Below are positions 34,095 through 35,332 of a stretch of DNA of 35,332 nucleotides, one piece after another. The DNA is taken from the NCBI GenBank assembly GCA_000307305.1, contig DF158882.1, positions 1,724,103-1,759,434 on the forward strand, given 5' to 3'. The notes below the pieces were generated by a model. It searched no databases. It was not told the origin of the DNA and saw only the letters and a list, made by a program, of their open reading frames with translations. The position numbers were made by a program, and so were the translations under genes. This DNA comes from Enterobacteriaceae bacterium B14 (GTDB lineage: Bacteria; Pseudomonadota; Gammaproteobacteria; Enterobacterales; Enterobacteriaceae). Position 1 is the first letter of the stretch, and each line of letters begins with the position of its first letter.

Positions 34095-35027
34095 TTACTC
34101 AGTGCCCAATGTCTTCAACATCCAAATTTTGCAGCTGTCGTGGTTGGTATTCCCTAGACTATTATCGAGATATTTAAAACCGAATGCTTCATACAGAACA
34201 ACGGCGGATTTAAATTCATCCAGTGTTTCAAGATAGCAATGCTGGTAACCAAACGCCTCTGCTTTCTCTAACGCTAAGGCTATCAATCTTCTACCAAGGC
34301 CGATGCCTGTGATATCTCGGTCTAAATAGAGTTTCTGCATTTCACAATACTCACTTCCCTCTCCAGTCAGTGACCCTATGCCTACGCCGCCGAGAATACG
34401 CCCGTTAGCTTCGGCAACCCAATAGCCCGTATTAGGTGCTTTGTAGGCTTCGGAAAGGGTATCAAGGACAGGGTCATAAAGGCTGATTCCTTCATAATGA
34501 CCAGCTTTATTGTCCTTAAAGCATTTACGAATGATTTCCGCTATAGCCGCGTTATCATCTGGTGTAATCGGCCTAATCACAACGCCGGTTTCTCTCTGTT
34601 TTCGTGCCCCTTTCAATGCACTGTTCAAAGCGTAAATCGCTTTATATACCTGCTGTTTTTCCTGCTCCGAAATTAGTGACATCGCCTGTGACGTAAAATC
34701 GTTGACGTTATTGTTAACGACCTCCAACATAGCTTTTCCTTTATTCGTTAAGCTAAAAACCGTCGCTCGACCATCGTGAGCATCCTGAACTCGACTCAAC
34801 AAATCCCCCTCCTCCATACTTCGTACCGTTCTACTGATACTCGCTTTTTCGACACAGAGATGACGCGATAGCTCCGTTACACCTAAAGAAGATTTATGCA
34901 ATTCGATAAGAATATGGATTTGGAGAGGGGACAGATCGATACCCCTGATTTTACGGTTCAACATGCCTAACTCACGGACCATTTCCCTTAATGTGCCTCG
35001 AAATTGCTCAATTTTATCGATGTTCAT
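34095..35027 (-). CDS. MarR-family regulator fused to a GNAT acetyltransferase
   Basis: The 310-aa two-domain protein has a MarR winged helix (about 30-130; LGVTELSRHLCVEKASISRTVRSMEEGDLLSRV..AHDGRATVF) and a GNAT domain (about 150-305; MQKLYLDRDITGIGLGRRLI is the acetyl-CoA-binding loop, YEAFGF the C-terminal signature). Fusions of this kind are a known family. The acetylated substrate is unknown. The ATG at 35027 has AGGA upstream; an in-frame extension is weaker. It may control the downstream hydrolase and itself. Confidence 0.88.
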   Translation of the reverse strand: MNIDKIEQFRGTLREMVRELGMLNRKIRGIDLSPLQIHILIELHKSSLGVTELSRHLCVEKASISRTVRSMEEGDLLSRVQDAHDGRATVFSLTNKGKAMLEVVNNNVNDFTSQAMSLISEQEKQQVYKAIYALNSALKGARKQRETGVVIRPITPDDNAAIAEIIRKCFKDNKAGHYEGISLYDPVLDTLSEAYKAPNTGYWVAEANGRILGGVGIGSLTGEGSEYCEMQKLYLDRDITGIGLGRRLIALALEKAEAFGYQHCYLETLDEFKSAVVLYEAFGFKYLDNSLGNTNHDSCKIWMLKTLGTE

Positions 35028-35111
35028 TTTTATCCTCTCCGGTATCATATAATTTTTGTTAACAGTGTTAACTAAATTAGATAATACCTAAAATTTAGAC
35101 AAAAACAAGGT

Positions 35112-35265
35112 GACGATATTGGCATGATAAGCAGGTGTACAAACCGGCCTATTCACCGCTTTGATATCGTATGTGGTGTTCAGAGATGTGCCATGCATAC
35201 AGGATTTGGCATAACCGACGCTGGCTAAGATGGCTATCTGGAATATGAAATGTGTATGAAATTTA
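35112..35265 (+). pseudogene. Decayed remnant of a LysE/RhtB exporter gene
   Basis: The DNA resembles the intact exporter at 32856-33473 over its signature region. GATATTGGCATGATA matches the DFAMV codons. A gap follows, then GGTGTACAAACCGGCCTATTCACCGCT (VQTGLFTAL). After a frameshift, codons for CGVQ..AMHTGFGI correspond to CGVQIHVMYTVFGI. At least one deletion and one frameshift, plus stop codons, make it non-functional. The remaining bases of the 305-bp gap after the MarR-GNAT gene hold a small inverted repeat (CAACTT/AAGTTG near 35272) and nothing else I can identify. Confidence 0.6.
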
Positions 35266-35332
35266 CCACTTCAACTTACTTGTGAAGTTGATGAAATGTG
35301 ATCGTTTGTCGGTAATAAAAAGAAGTAGCGCT

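Overview
The window looks like a chromosome segment from an Enterobacterales bacterium. EmrR, EmrA, EmrB, LysA, LysR, DadA, EptC and YhbP all read as close relatives of the E. coli proteins. The gene order differs from E. coli, however, and a meso-diaminopimelate dehydrogenase gene is present, which most enterics lack. A lineage such as Budviciaceae or a neighbour would fit, but this is a guess from protein resemblance alone.

Region 1 (1-3.4 kb): an unrecognised small gene with an operator-like palindrome upstream, ddh, and a MATE efflux pump.

Region 2 (3.4-17.7 kb): a lambda-type non-contractile tail locus, read leftward. From the regulatory end it contains: a LexA-like CI repressor (rightward) with a frameshifted small membrane gene behind it; a divergent CI/Q promoter-operator region; an antiterminator Q; a late-type promoter closely followed by a strong terminator (a pR'/tR'-like pair); nested Rz/Rz1 spanins; tail tube V; chaperone G and its -1 frameshift product GT; a short, unusual tape measure H; then M, L, K, I, J, two small tail genes and a tail fibre. 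No integrase, replication, terminase, portal, capsid, holin, endolysin or tail-terminator (U/Z) gene is visible. The locus is either a decayed prophage or a domesticated flexible (F-type) tailocin. Intact tail genes, an intact SOS-type repressor and a preserved Q circuit favour the tailocin. The missing U, holin and endolysin argue against it.

Region 3 (17.7-25.4 kb): emrR; emrAB behind a hairpin-rich leader; a 142-bp palindromic repeat element; lysA with divergent lysR; and dadA. About 0.9 kb across the convergent emrB/lysA ends has a strong A+C bias on the plus strand that ignores gene orientation.

Region 4 (25.7-29.4 kb): an apparent three-gene operon (ROK regulator, glycosidase-like protein, MFS transporter) that suggests uptake and processing of an unidentified glycoside.

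Region 5 (29.7-35.3 kb): the phosphoethanolamine transferase eptC, yhbP, a GcvA-like LysR regulator divergent from a LysE/RhtB exporter, an isochorismatase-type hydrolase, a MarR-GNAT fusion, and the decayed remnant of a second LysE-type exporter gene.
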